From: CAZNNH01 sp964574335
Lineage (GTDB): Bacteria > Acidobacteriota > Vicinamibacteria > Fen-336
Direction: 5' to 3'
Length of the DNA stretch: 64,000 nt
Assembly: GCA_964574335.1 (NCBI GenBank)
Contig: CAZNNH010000011.1
Span: 9,127-73,126, forward strand
Shown in pieces: positions 19,494 to 27,437 of the stretch. The position numbers and the translations under genes are program-made. Within the stretch, counting starts at the first letter, position 1; each line of letters starts with the position of its first letter. The notes beneath the pieces are model-generated. The model had not been told where the DNA came from. It worked only from the letters and a program-made list of their open reading frames with translations, and made no database searches.

Positions 19494-19524
19494 GACAAGG
19501 GGGGGGCGTCTCGCCCCCCTTGTC
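19494..19524 (+). terminator. Strong hairpin between the two pilin genes
   Basis: GACAAGGGGGG...C paired with G...CCCCCCTTGTC gives an 11-12 bp stem around a short loop. It lies 24 nt after the copy 1 stop and before the copy 2 RBS. No U-tract follows, so it is more likely an attenuator or mRNA-stabilising structure than a full terminator. Confidence 0.6.
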
Positions 19525-19555
19525 TCGGCTCGAAGCGACCAGCAAAGGGGGCTTC

Positions 19556-20077
19556 GTGAAGGGCAGAGCCGGCTTCACTCTGATCGAGCTACTGATCGTG
19601 GTGGCGATCATCGGCATCATCGCTGCCATCGCCATCCCGAGCCTGTTGCGGGCGCGGGTCTCCGCCAACGAGGCGGCCACTCTGGGCGACGCCCGCACCG
19701 TGATCTCCGCCGAGGTCGCCTACCATAGCGCCACCAACGGCTACGGGCGGATCTCTTGCCTGCAGACGCCCTCCGATCCCAACTGCATCGTGGGCTACGG
19801 CCTGACATCGCCGACGTTCCTCGACGAGTCGGTGACCAACCTGGTGTCGAAGAACGGCTACGCCCGGAGCTTCCAGCCCGGCCTTCCCGCCACCGGCCTG
19901 ATGGCGCCGAACGGCATCGCCACCTACTGCTACGACGCCACGCCCATCACCGTCGGCCAGACCGGCGTGCGTGCGTTCGGCGGAGACCAGTCCGGCCGCA
20001 TCTGCATGGCACCCGACGGCAACTCGATCTGCGCCGCCGCGTCGCTTCCCGTCGGCTGTACCGTCCTCGGCCGCTAG
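19556..20077 (+). CDS. pilA: Type IV major pilin (copy 2)
   Basis: A 173-aa prepilin of exactly the same length as copy 1. It has leader VKGRAG (GTG start) then FTLIELLIVVAIIG. N-terminal helix and C-terminal block are almost the same as copy 1 (141 bp identical at 19892-20032), whereas the middle third differs (VAYHSATNGYG, SCLQTPSDPNC). Six cysteines are kept at matching positions. RBS AAAGGGG is just upstream of GTG 19556. It may be read through from the copy 1 promoter past the hairpin at 19494-19524; I see no separate sigma54 site. Confidence 0.94.
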   Translation: MKGRAGFTLIELLIVVAIIGIIAAIAIPSLLRARVSANEAATLGDARTVISAEVAYHSATNGYGRISCLQTPSDPNCIVGYGLTSPTFLDESVTNLVSKNGYARSFQPGLPATGLMAPNGIATYCYDATPITVGQTGVRAFGGDQSGRICMAPDGNSICAAASLPVGCTVLGR

Positions 20078-20135
20078 CGCCTTCCCTCGCCACCCAGGCG
20101 GCACCTGGCCGCGCCCCGGCTTCCCGGCCCGCTTC

Positions 20136-20165
20136 TTGAGGGCGGTGAGGGTTCTTGGCTACAAT
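20136..20165 (+). promoter_or_regulatory. Sigma70-type promoter of the ABC transporter operon
   Basis: TTGAGG (20136-20141), 18-nt spacer, TACAAT (20160-20165). Predicted start is about 20172, which is itself a GTG in frame with the ATG at 20178, so the mRNA is probably leaderless or nearly so. Confidence 0.72.
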
Positions 20166-20177
20166 AGCAGAGTGTCC

Positions 20178-21152
20178 ATGGGTGACCGGAGCTCGGAGGC
20201 GCTGGCAATTCGGATCGATGGGCTTGCCAAGTCCTACCGCGTGGGCTTCCTGCACCGGGGCCGCCGGCGGGTCCTGAAGGGGATCAGCTTCAGCGTACCT
20301 CGCAACGAGGTCTTCGGCTACCTCGGGCCCAACGGCTCCGGCAAGACCACCACGCTCAAGGTGGTGATGGGCCTGCTGTCCCCCGATTCCGGGACCGTCT
20401 CCGTCCTCGGCTGCCCCCATGGGGACCGATCCTGGCGGTATCGGGTGGGCTTCCTGGCCGAGCACCCCTACTTCTACGACTACCTCACCGCACGCGAGTC
20501 GCTCGACTACATGGGCCGGCTGTTCGGTCTCGGGGCGCGGGAAAGGCGAGAGCGGAGCGAGACGCTGCTCGACAAGCTCGGGCTCTCGGAGTGGGCGGAC
20601 ACCGCGCTGCGTCGCTATTCCAAGGGGATGGTGCAGCGCTTCGGCGTCGCCCAGGCTCTGCTCAATGACCCGGAGCTGCTGTTCCTCGACGAGCCGATGT
20701 CCGGCCTGGACCCGTTGGGTCGGCACCTGGTGCGCGACTTGATTCGAGACCTCCGGGCGCGTGGCAAGACCATCCTCTTCTCCACCCACATCCTTCAGGA
20801 CGCCGAGACGCTGTGTGACAGCGTGGCGGTCCTGCGGGGCGGCGAGGTGGTGCGGTCGGGGCGTCTGTCCGAGATCCTGACCTTGGACGTGAAACACATG
20901 GAGGTGCTGGTCGCCGGCCTCGACGAGGCCGCCGTCGCCGGCTTCCCGCAAGGCGTCGCGTCGCGGACCCCGATCGGCGATCGCTGGCGTCTGAAGGTCG
21001 ACGAGCCGGCGCTGGGCGCGGTGATCACCGCCACCGAGAGGGGCGGGGGACGGGTGCTTTCGGTGCAGCCGGTCCGCCAATCGCTCGAGGAGTACTTCGT
21101 CCGGGAGTTCGGTGGCCCGGCCGGGAGGGGAGCTTGGGTCGCGGAAGCCTGA
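20178..21152 (+). CDS. ABC transporter ATP-binding protein (ABC-2 exporter type)
   Basis: A 324-aa ATPase with Walker A GPNGSGKT near 50, Q-loop region (VGFLAEHPYFYDYLT), a signature-like RYSKGMVQRFGVAQAL, Walker B LLFLDEPMSGLDP and the switch His in STHILQDAE. A C-terminal extension of ~90 aa resembles other ABC-2 ATPases. ATG at 20178 (or in-frame GTG at 20172) lies at the predicted transcript start. It overlaps the permease by 19 nt and shares an operon with a TPR-like and a TlpA-like gene. The substrate is unknown. Following the pilin genes, a link to pili or envelope is possible but unproven. Confidence 0.9.
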   Translation: MGDRSSEALAIRIDGLAKSYRVGFLHRGRRRVLKGISFSVPRNEVFGYLGPNGSGKTTTLKVVMGLLSPDSGTVSVLGCPHGDRSWRYRVGFLAEHPYFYDYLTARESLDYMGRLFGLGARERRERSETLLDKLGLSEWADTALRRYSKGMVQRFGVAQALLNDPELLFLDEPMSGLDPLGRHLVRDLIRDLRARGKTILFSTHILQDAETLCDSVAVLRGGEVVRSGRLSEILTLDVKHMEVLVAGLDEAAVAGFPQGVASRTPIGDRWRLKVDEPALGAVITATERGGGRVLSVQPVRQSLEEYFVREFGGPAGRGAWVAEA

Positions 21153-21913
21153 GCCGGATCGGCGCCGTCGCTGCCAACACCTTTCGCGAGACGGTCCGCG
21201 AGCGGGTGCTCTACAACCTGGTGTTTTTCGCCATCCTGATGATCCTCTCCGGCGTCCTGCTCGGCCAGCTCTCGATCCGCCAGGACGAGAAGATCATCAA
21301 GGACGTCGGCTTCGCCGCCATGGACGTATTCGGTCTCCTGATCGCGCTCTTCATCGGCGTCGGCCTGGTCAACAAGGAGATCGAGCGCCGCTCCCTCTAC
21401 CCGCTGCTGTCGAAGCCGCTCGATCGTGGCGAGTTCCTGGTCGGCAAGTTCGTCGGCCTGAGCCTGACGCTTCTGGTCAACATCGCCCTGATGACGCTCG
21501 GTCTCTACCTGACCCTGCTGGCCACCGGGCGGCAGGTCAGCCCGAGCCTGCTGGAGGCGATCTACCCGATCTACCTGGGGCTGCTGCTGGTGGTGGCGTT
21601 GGCGCTTCTGTTCTCGACCCTCACCTCGGCGCCGCTGGCCGCGATCTTCACCTTCGGTCTGGCCCTGGCCGGACGTTATTCCGACGTGATCAAGCACATG
21701 CGTGAGGTGGCGCCCGGAACGCCCGACTGGCTGGTGGCGTTCCTCTACTACGCGATCCCCAACTTCCGCAACTTCGACTTCAAGGACAAGGTGGCCTACG
21801 GCGACCCGGTCGCCCCGGCGACGCTGCTGTGGGTCACCGCCTATGCCGCGGCGTACATCGCGGTGGCGCTCGGCGCCGCCCTGCTGGCCTTTCGCTCCAA
21901 GGAGCTCCAGTGA
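21134..21913 (+). CDS. ABC-2 type permease
   Basis: A 259-aa inner-membrane protein with about six hydrophobic segments (LVFFAILMILSGVLLGQL, VFGLLIALFIGVGLV, LTLLVNIALMTLGLYL, IYLGLLLVVALALLF, LAAIFTFGLALAG, and a C-terminal one). The motif NKEIERRSLYPLLSKPLDRGEFLVG is typical of ABC-2 permeases of the NosY/GldF type. TTG at 21134 lies within the end of the ATPase gene, with GGGAGGGGAG upstream. Partner of the preceding ATPase. Confidence 0.87.
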   Translation: MGRGSLSRIGAVAANTFRETVRERVLYNLVFFAILMILSGVLLGQLSIRQDEKIIKDVGFAAMDVFGLLIALFIGVGLVNKEIERRSLYPLLSKPLDRGEFLVGKFVGLSLTLLVNIALMTLGLYLTLLATGRQVSPSLLEAIYPIYLGLLLVVALALLFSTLTSAPLAAIFTFGLALAGRYSDVIKHMREVAPGTPDWLVAFLYYAIPNFRNFDFKDKVAYGDPVAPATLLWVTAYAAAYIAVALGAALLAFRSKELQ

Positions 21914-22791
21914 GCTGGGGCCGTCGCTACGCCTTCCTGCTGGTTCTTCCGCTGGTTCCGTGGCTGCAGCTCCGCGTCGACCGGTCGCTGGGGGAGTTCC
22001 GGGCTCAGCACGAGGTGCTCTACCTCTGGTCCGGCGAGCAGGTGAAGCGGATGTTCCCGGGCCTCGAGGGGATCGCCGCCGACGTCTACTGGCTGCGCAC
22101 GGTCCAGTACTTCGGCCGTGAGCGCGTCTTCGGGAACACGGAGAGCTACGACCTGCTCGAGCCGCTGCTCGACATCACGGTGACCCTGGACCCGCGGCTC
22201 GAGATCGCCTACCGGTACGGTTCGATCTTCCTGTGCGAGCCGTACCCGGTGGGCGCCGGGATGCCCGAGAAGGGGGTCGAGCTCTTGGAGCGGGCGATCC
22301 AGCGCTGGCCCCGGTCCTGGGAGCTGCGCAAGGAGCTCGGCTACTACACCTACCTGTTCCTCCACGACGTGGACAAGGCCCGCGACATCCTGCTCGAGGG
22401 GTCCAAGCTGCCCGGCGCCCCCTACTGGCTGGCCGGCATGGCCGGTCTGATGCTGACCCGCAGCGGCGAGCGGGCGATGGCGCGCCAGATCTGGCAGGAC
22501 ATGTACGACCACGCCACCTTCGACCTGGTGAGGTGGAACGCCGAGCAGAACCTGCAGCGCCTCGATGCGCTCGACATGACCGACGCGCTCGAGAGGGTGG
22601 TGAACCGGTTCAAGAGCCAGCGCGGGAGGTTCCCCGACACGCTGCAGGAGCTGGTGCGGTCGGGGCTGCTGCCCGCGGTGCCCAAGGACCCGACGGGGGT
22701 AGCGTTCGCGTACCGTTCGAGCAACGGCGACGTCTCGATCCAACCTGGGTCGACGCTCTACATGCCGGACATGTCCGGAGCGAAGCCATGA
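21910..22791 (+). CDS. Membrane-anchored TPR-like protein of unknown function
   Basis: A 293-aa protein with one N-terminal anchor (YAFLLVLPLVPWLQL). The rest is helical and soluble, with TPR-like stretches (GVELLERAIQRWPRSWELRKELGYYTY, KARDILLEGSKLPGAPYWLAGMAGLML). The C-terminal third (RVVNRFKSQRGRFPDTLQELV ... DPTGVAFAYRSSNGDVSI) resembles periplasmic helper domains seen in type II secretion/pilus-like proteins. GTG at 21910 overlaps the permease stop (GTGA). The exact role is not recognised. Context suggests an accessory of the ABC system. Confidence 0.75.
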   Translation: MSWGRRYAFLLVLPLVPWLQLRVDRSLGEFRAQHEVLYLWSGEQVKRMFPGLEGIAADVYWLRTVQYFGRERVFGNTESYDLLEPLLDITVTLDPRLEIAYRYGSIFLCEPYPVGAGMPEKGVELLERAIQRWPRSWELRKELGYYTYLFLHDVDKARDILLEGSKLPGAPYWLAGMAGLMLTRSGERAMARQIWQDMYDHATFDLVRWNAEQNLQRLDALDMTDALERVVNRFKSQRGRFPDTLQELVRSGLLPAVPKDPTGVAFAYRSSNGDVSIQPGSTLYMPDMSGAKP

Positions 22792-23303
22792 AGAGGACCC
22801 TTCTCGGGCTCTGCCTGGCGACGGTTGCCGGCTTCGCGGCCCCGGCCCCCCGGACCAAACCGACTCCCCCCCCGGTGCTCTCACCCGGCGACACGGTCCC
22901 GCCCTTCGAAGCCGAAGGCCTGGACGGCAAGACCCATTCGGTCACCTTCCCGGCCGGCACCGACACCGTGCTGCTCTTTTTCATGAGCTCGTGCCCGGCT
23001 TGCCACAGGATGATCCCGGAGTGGAACCGGGAGTACGAGAAACGACCTGCGAAGCTGCAGGTGATCGGCGTGCTGATGGACCAGGAGCCGCCCGGGTTCT
23101 TCATGGCGATGCCGATCTCCTTCCCGGTCCTGCGCTCACCCGGTCGCGCCCTGACGCAGGGGAAGTACAAGGTCCACCGGGTGCCCATGACCCTCCGGGT
23201 GGCGTCGGGCGGCGTCGTCGACGGGGTCGGGCAGGGCCAGCTCGACGGCATCCGTCTCGGAGAGCTGTTCCGTCCCGGAGGCTCCGGGAGCCAGGCCCCG
23301 TAG
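22788..23303 (+). CDS. TlpA-like periplasmic thioredoxin-fold protein
   Basis: A 171-aa thiol-disulfide protein. Signal peptide (KRTLLGLCLATVAGFAAPAP) is followed by a thioredoxin/AhpC-like domain. The redox motif is CPAC in LLFFMSSCPACHRMIPEW, and the cis-Pro region reads VHRVPMTLRV. ATG at 22788 overlaps the TPR gene stop (ATGA). Last gene of the ABC operon. Since the major pilins next door carry six cysteines each, a role in their oxidation or in envelope redox control is a reasonable inference. Confidence 0.85.
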   Translation: MKRTLLGLCLATVAGFAAPAPRTKPTPPPVLSPGDTVPPFEAEGLDGKTHSVTFPAGTDTVLLFFMSSCPACHRMIPEWNREYEKRPAKLQVIGVLMDQEPPGFFMAMPISFPVLRSPGRALTQGKYKVHRVPMTLRVASGGVVDGVGQGQLDGIRLGELFRPGGSGSQAP

Positions 23304-23382
23304 CGGCGACGGGCGCCAGGGGCGCGTCTTCGGGTGCCGGTCCTGGGGTTTCACCGTTCCACGGCTCAGCCGCCGGGGAGCG

Positions 23383-24120
23383 TCAGCCGAGCCGCTCCCA
23401 GACCGCGAGGGCCCGCATCCCCAGCCAGCCGGCGGCGAAGCCCGTGGCCCGGTCGAGCCAGAGGAGTGGGCGGACCAGCCGCCGCGGCAGCAGGCACGCG
23501 GGCTGGAAGCCGAGGCTCAGAAGGTAGGCGAAGCTGTTCTCGGGTCGCACCCTTGGCGGGGAGAGGCCCAGGTCGGCCCAGGTCTCATGGGAGGTCAGGC
23601 TGATCAGCCGACGGAGCACCGCCGCGTCCCCATCGAAGGCGTCCTTGCCCTGGGCGCCGGCGAAGGGCTCGGCGGGATCGAGATCCAGACGACAGCCCTC
23701 CTCGTGGAGCCACCGGTACACCGGGAACGAGAGCGGCGTGACCCACGGCTCGACCACGGCCAGGCGCCCGCCGGCCCCGAGGATTCGGCTGGCCTCACCC
23801 AGGAAGTCCAGGGGACGGGCCAGGTGGTGGATGACGTCGAGCCCCAGGATCGTGTCGACGCTACCGGTGCGAAACGGGAGGTGGCCGGCGTCGGCGGCGA
23901 GGTGGTTCCACGGCGTCGCGATCAGGTCGGTAGCCGTCCAGCGCAGCTCGGGTCGGCGCTCCCGTGCGAAGCCAGCCAAGAGGCCGGGGCCGGCCCCCAC
24001 CTCCACCACGCGGCCTCGGGCCTGGTCGAGCAGCTCCCCGAACCAGACCTGGTAGACCTCCCGCAGCACCGGCTTCCGCTGCCAGACCTGCCGGTGGGTA
24101 AGGAGCCGCTCCCGGCTCAT
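23383..24120 (-). CDS. SAM-dependent methyltransferase (class I)
   Basis: A 245-aa Rossmann-fold methyltransferase. Motif I is RVVEVGAGPGLLAGFA near residue 35, then WTATDLI (acidic residue binding the SAM ribose), ADAGHLPFRTGSVDTILGLDVIHHLARP (motif IV) and a motif-V-like GGRLAVVEPWV. The C-terminal ~100 aa (WLHEEGCRLDLDPAEPF ... GFQPACLLPRRL) probably holds the acceptor site. ATG at 24120 overlaps the upstream YfhO-type gene stop (ATGA). The substrate may be a glycan or lipid; not determined. Confidence 0.85.
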   Translation of the reverse strand: MSRERLLTHRQVWQRKPVLREVYQVWFGELLDQARGRVVEVGAGPGLLAGFARERRPELRWTATDLIATPWNHLAADAGHLPFRTGSVDTILGLDVIHHLARPLDFLGEASRILGAGGRLAVVEPWVTPLSFPVYRWLHEEGCRLDLDPAEPFAGAQGKDAFDGDAAVLRRLISLTSHETWADLGLSPPRVRPENSFAYLLSLGFQPACLLPRRLVRPLLWLDRATGFAAGWLGMRALAVWERLG

Positions 24121-26555
24121 GAACGTGTCCTCCTCGCCGAGATCCACCCCGCGACCCCCAGGAGAAGCAGCGCCAGGAGCGAGATGGAACCGCCGAGCCT
24201 CAGGGGTGTCGGGCGGTAGACCAGCTCGAGGACGTGCTCGCCGGCTGGCACCGGGATGGCCCGAAAGGCCAGGTTGGCTCGCAGGACCCTCGCCGGGCGA
24301 CCGTCGACCGTGGCGTGCCAGCCCGGGTCGTAGGCTTCGACCAGGACCACGAAGCCGTCGTGGCTCAGTCGAGCCTCGAGCCTCATCCGGTCGGCGCCGA
24401 GCCAGACGATCCGGCTCTTGCCTTCGAAGCCCGGCGCCGGCCGGGACTCGGCGCCGCTCGTCAGCACCACCTCTCTGGCCAGGTCGAAGTGCCAGCTCAG
24501 CAGCGTCTCGACGGCCTGGCGGCCGTCGGCGACGCGGACGCCGCTCACCGCGTAGGTGCGCGGCAACGGCTCTTCGACCCGGTAGATCCGGATCGGGTCG
24601 ACGAACATGCCGGGGAAGGTGGAGACGGGCGCGAGACCCGGGTTGGTCAGCTCGTGCAGCGACACCACGTGGGTCACCGCGGCGGCGCGAAGCAGCCGTG
24701 AGAACACCGGCGTCTCCTCCAGGTCGAGCGCGGCGCGGGTCAGCTCCCGTAGGTAGGGTGGGAAGAGGCCGCGCGCATCCTTCTCGAAGCTCCCTTCGAT
24801 CCCCCAGCCCCCGGCCACCGGCGGCACGGCCAGCATTCGCATCGCCAACGCGCCGGACACCCGCACCGGCCAATCGGGAAGGTGGCGGGCGAGCTGGTAG
24901 GGGTTTCGTCGGCCGAGCAGCCGCTCGGGTTTCCCCGCTACGTCGTAGTCGATGACGTGCAGCCGGCAAAGGGGGGTGCGACGGACCACCTCGATGTAAG
25001 GGGGGCGATAGGTCAACAGCCGCTGGAAGGCGGTGGGGTTGAGCGACTGGTTCTGGATCACGAGGTCCCCAACCGACAGCGCGACGAGCAATGGGATCCG
25101 CCACCGCTGCCGCCGAGGGCCACCCGGACCGAAGACCGCGGCCAGGGCCACGACCGAGAGGCCCAGCGTCAGCCCGAGCCGGAGCCGCACGGAAGCCAGG
25201 AACGGGTCGGGGGAGTCCGGCAGGCTATTACCGATCGTGCCTCCGAGAAGGCCGGGTTGCCCGAGGAGCCAGAGACCCGAGAAGCCGCACAGGAGTGCCG
25301 CTCCCATGGGCAGGGCCACGCGCCACCGGAGCGCGCCACCCTGCACTCCGGAGCGCCACTCGTCGAGGCCGAGGCCTCCCAGGAGCGACCAGGCGAAGGC
25401 GGTTCCCAGCAGCGCCTTCTCCGGGTAGCGGAGGGCTCGCAACGGCGGGAGCAGCGTGACGAGCATCTCCTGGGCCACGAAATGGCGCCCCAGCCCGACC
25501 AGGAGGGATCCGCCCCCAACCAGCGCCAGGAAGGCGAGCAGGCGTCGGCGGTGCGAGAAGACCGCCGCCGCCACCAGTGCCAGCGCCGGCAGGCCGAGAT
25601 AGAGGGAGCGAAGGAACGGCTCGCGGTGCTCCTCGAAGAAGAGCTTCCGCGTCCCCGGCCCGAGGGGCAGCTCGTGGAGACGAATCGGCACCACCGTCTC
25701 GAGAGTACGCAGGGGATGCACAGAGAAGTAGGCCCGGTCGTGCTCGGGAAGCCCCCGGCGAGCGGAGTGGAGCGCCAGGTCCATGGTGGGCATCCACTGT
25801 GCCGCCGAAAGCCCCAGCGCCAGGATCACCGACCCCAAGGCGCAGGCGGCCAGCCGCCGGTTGCCGGGACCCGAGAGGGACCGCCAATCGGTTCGGCCCA
25901 AGAACACGATCGCCACGGTCAGGCCCGCCAGCACCGCCATGTCGGCGGAGCCGGCCAGGACCAGCCCAGCCAGGGCAACGGACAGCCACAGCCCTTGGCG
26001 CAGGCGCGGCCGCCCGGTGGCGCGGACCCCGGCCAGGACCACCCAGGGGAGCCAGCAGACGCCGGCGAAGTGGTGGTAGGCGTCGACCACCGACAGCAGC
26101 GGGCCCGACGTGATCCACAACGCCGCCGCACAGAAGCTGCCTCCGCGCGAGACGCCGAGCGCGGCTGCCAGGCGATAGGCTCCCAGGCCGGAGAACACGA
26201 GATGCAGCACGACGAAGGCGGTGTAGGCGGCCCCTGGGGTCATCACCAGACTGAGCCACGTCGTCGGGTACAGCACCTCGGCGTCCGAAGTGGCCAGCAG
26301 CGGCTGGCCAAACGAGACGAGGCGGTCCCAGATCGGCCATGAGCCGGACCGCACCGTCGCCGCCAGGCTGAACAGTTGCTCGAAGCGGTAGAGATGGATG
26401 TCGCGTTCGTAAAGCACCTGCCCGGCGAACACCGCCTGCCGGAACAGAGCCAGCACCAGGGCCGTGATGCCGAGAAGGGCCAGGGCCGTGGGGTGCTCCT
26501 TGCCGACCTGGAGCCGGAGCCACCTCGGCGGCTTCGGCGTGCCTGGGGAAGCCAC
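24117..26555 (-). CDS. YfhO-type polytopic membrane protein (subtype B)
   Basis: An 812-aa paralogue of the protein at 14960-17389. It has VLYERDIHLYRFEQLFS and IWDRLVSFGQPLLAT after TM1, LYPTTWLSLVM, about 11 TM segments with LRALRYPEKALLGTAFAW in the middle, and a C-terminal YDPGWHATVDGRPARVL domain before the last TM. GTG at 26555 is the only reasonable start. A TAGAAT -10-like box at 26568-26563 lies only 7 nt upstream, implying a leaderless message. Co-transcribed with a methyltransferase (4-nt overlap). Confidence 0.82.
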   Translation of the reverse strand: MASPGTPKPPRWLRLQVGKEHPTALALLGITALVLALFRQAVFAGQVLYERDIHLYRFEQLFSLAATVRSGSWPIWDRLVSFGQPLLATSDAEVLYPTTWLSLVMTPGAAYTAFVVLHLVFSGLGAYRLAAALGVSRGGSFCAAALWITSGPLLSVVDAYHHFAGVCWLPWVVLAGVRATGRPRLRQGLWLSVALAGLVLAGSADMAVLAGLTVAIVFLGRTDWRSLSGPGNRRLAACALGSVILALGLSAAQWMPTMDLALHSARRGLPEHDRAYFSVHPLRTLETVVPIRLHELPLGPGTRKLFFEEHREPFLRSLYLGLPALALVAAAVFSHRRRLLAFLALVGGGSLLVGLGRHFVAQEMLVTLLPPLRALRYPEKALLGTAFAWSLLGGLGLDEWRSGVQGGALRWRVALPMGAALLCGFSGLWLLGQPGLLGGTIGNSLPDSPDPFLASVRLRLGLTLGLSVVALAAVFGPGGPRRQRWRIPLLVALSVGDLVIQNQSLNPTAFQRLLTYRPPYIEVVRRTPLCRLHVIDYDVAGKPERLLGRRNPYQLARHLPDWPVRVSGALAMRMLAVPPVAGGWGIEGSFEKDARGLFPPYLRELTRAALDLEETPVFSRLLRAAAVTHVVSLHELTNPGLAPVSTFPGMFVDPIRIYRVEEPLPRTYAVSGVRVADGRQAVETLLSWHFDLAREVVLTSGAESRPAPGFEGKSRIVWLGADRMRLEARLSHDGFVVLVEAYDPGWHATVDGRPARVLRANLAFRAIPVPAGEHVLELVYRPTPLRLGGSISLLALLLLGVAGWISARRTRS

Positions 26556-26562
26556 GTCTGAG

Positions 26563-26568
26563 ATTCTA
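26563..26568 (-). promoter_or_regulatory. Candidate -10 element of YfhO-type gene
   Basis: TAGAAT on the minus strand, 7 nt before the GTG at 26555. No convincing -35 at 17 nt. It would give a leaderless transcript. Confidence 0.4.
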
Positions 26569-26687
26569 GCCGCGGGCGCGGCGGATGCGGATCGCAGCCC
26601 GGCGCGAACGAGCGCACGCCGATTCCGGCGATAGCCGTCTGGGGGTGATGGCCGTGGGGGGCGGCTCCGGCGTCACCTCGACCGTCG

Positions 26688-27437
26688 CTACCGATACGCC
26701 ACGATCAGCAGCGACCCGGCGAGCTCGTTGACCAGCGGGAAGCGCTCGAGCCACCTCCCCACGCGGTCCACGACGTCGAGCCAGCGTCTCGGCGTGGCCG
26801 GGTGGAGGAAGTCGAAGGGCGTCACCACGACCCGACGAAAGCCGGCATCCTGGAGGGTGATCAGGGCGCGGAACCGCGAGAATGCCTTCTCGTCGGGAGA
26901 GACGCCGAAGTAGCGCTTGGTCGCGCCCACGTGGAACATGAACGCGACCTGCGGGTTCAGGATGTTGGGCTCGGTGAACACCGCCCGCCCTCCCGGCCGC
27001 AGCACCCGGAAGGTTTCGGCGGCGGCGACGGTCAGGTCGAGGTGATGGAGCACCGAGCTCCCATACACCACGTCGAAGGTGAGATCTGGGAACGGGAGAC
27101 GCTCGGCGTTGCCGCAGACCAGGGTCGCGTCGTTGCGCTCCCGAACGGCCGTCCGGGCCTTGCCGAGCAGATCGCGGGAGAGGTCGATGCCGGCGATCGA
27201 GGCGCCGCAGCCCGCGACTCGGGAGAGGAACACCCCGGTTCCACACCCCAGCTCCAGCGCCCGCTCTCCGGGGGCCAGCCCGCCGCAGGCCGCGAACAGG
27301 CGGGCCCGTCGGTCGGCGCGGCGTGCGCCCGAGGGGCTGTCCCAGTTCCAGACGATCTCGGCCCGCTCGGCGATCTCGCGGTGGTGCTCGATCTCTCGTA
27401 GCAGCCGCTCTGACGCCGCGCGCTTCCGATCGCTCAC
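26688..27437 (-). CDS. SAM-dependent methyltransferase (class I)
   Basis: A 249-aa methyltransferase with motif I ALELGCGTGVFLSRVA near 65, acidic GIDLSRDLL, LVCGNAERLPFPDLTFDVVYGSSVLHHLD (motif IV) and FRVLRPGGRAVFTEPN. The C-terminal part (YFGVSPDEKAFSRFRALITLQDAGF) fits UbiE/Coq5-like or Methyltransf_11 enzymes acting on small molecules, lipids or sugars. GTG at 27437 overlaps the upstream fusion gene stop (GTGA). Last gene of the leftward fcl operon. Confidence 0.86.
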   Translation of the reverse strand: MSDRKRAASERLLREIEHHREIAERAEIVWNWDSPSGARRADRRARLFAACGGLAPGERALELGCGTGVFLSRVAGCGASIAGIDLSRDLLGKARTAVRERNDATLVCGNAERLPFPDLTFDVVYGSSVLHHLDLTVAAAETFRVLRPGGRAVFTEPNILNPQVAFMFHVGATKRYFGVSPDEKAFSRFRALITLQDAGFRRVVVTPFDFLHPATPRRWLDVVDRVGRWLERFPLVNELAGSLLIVAYR

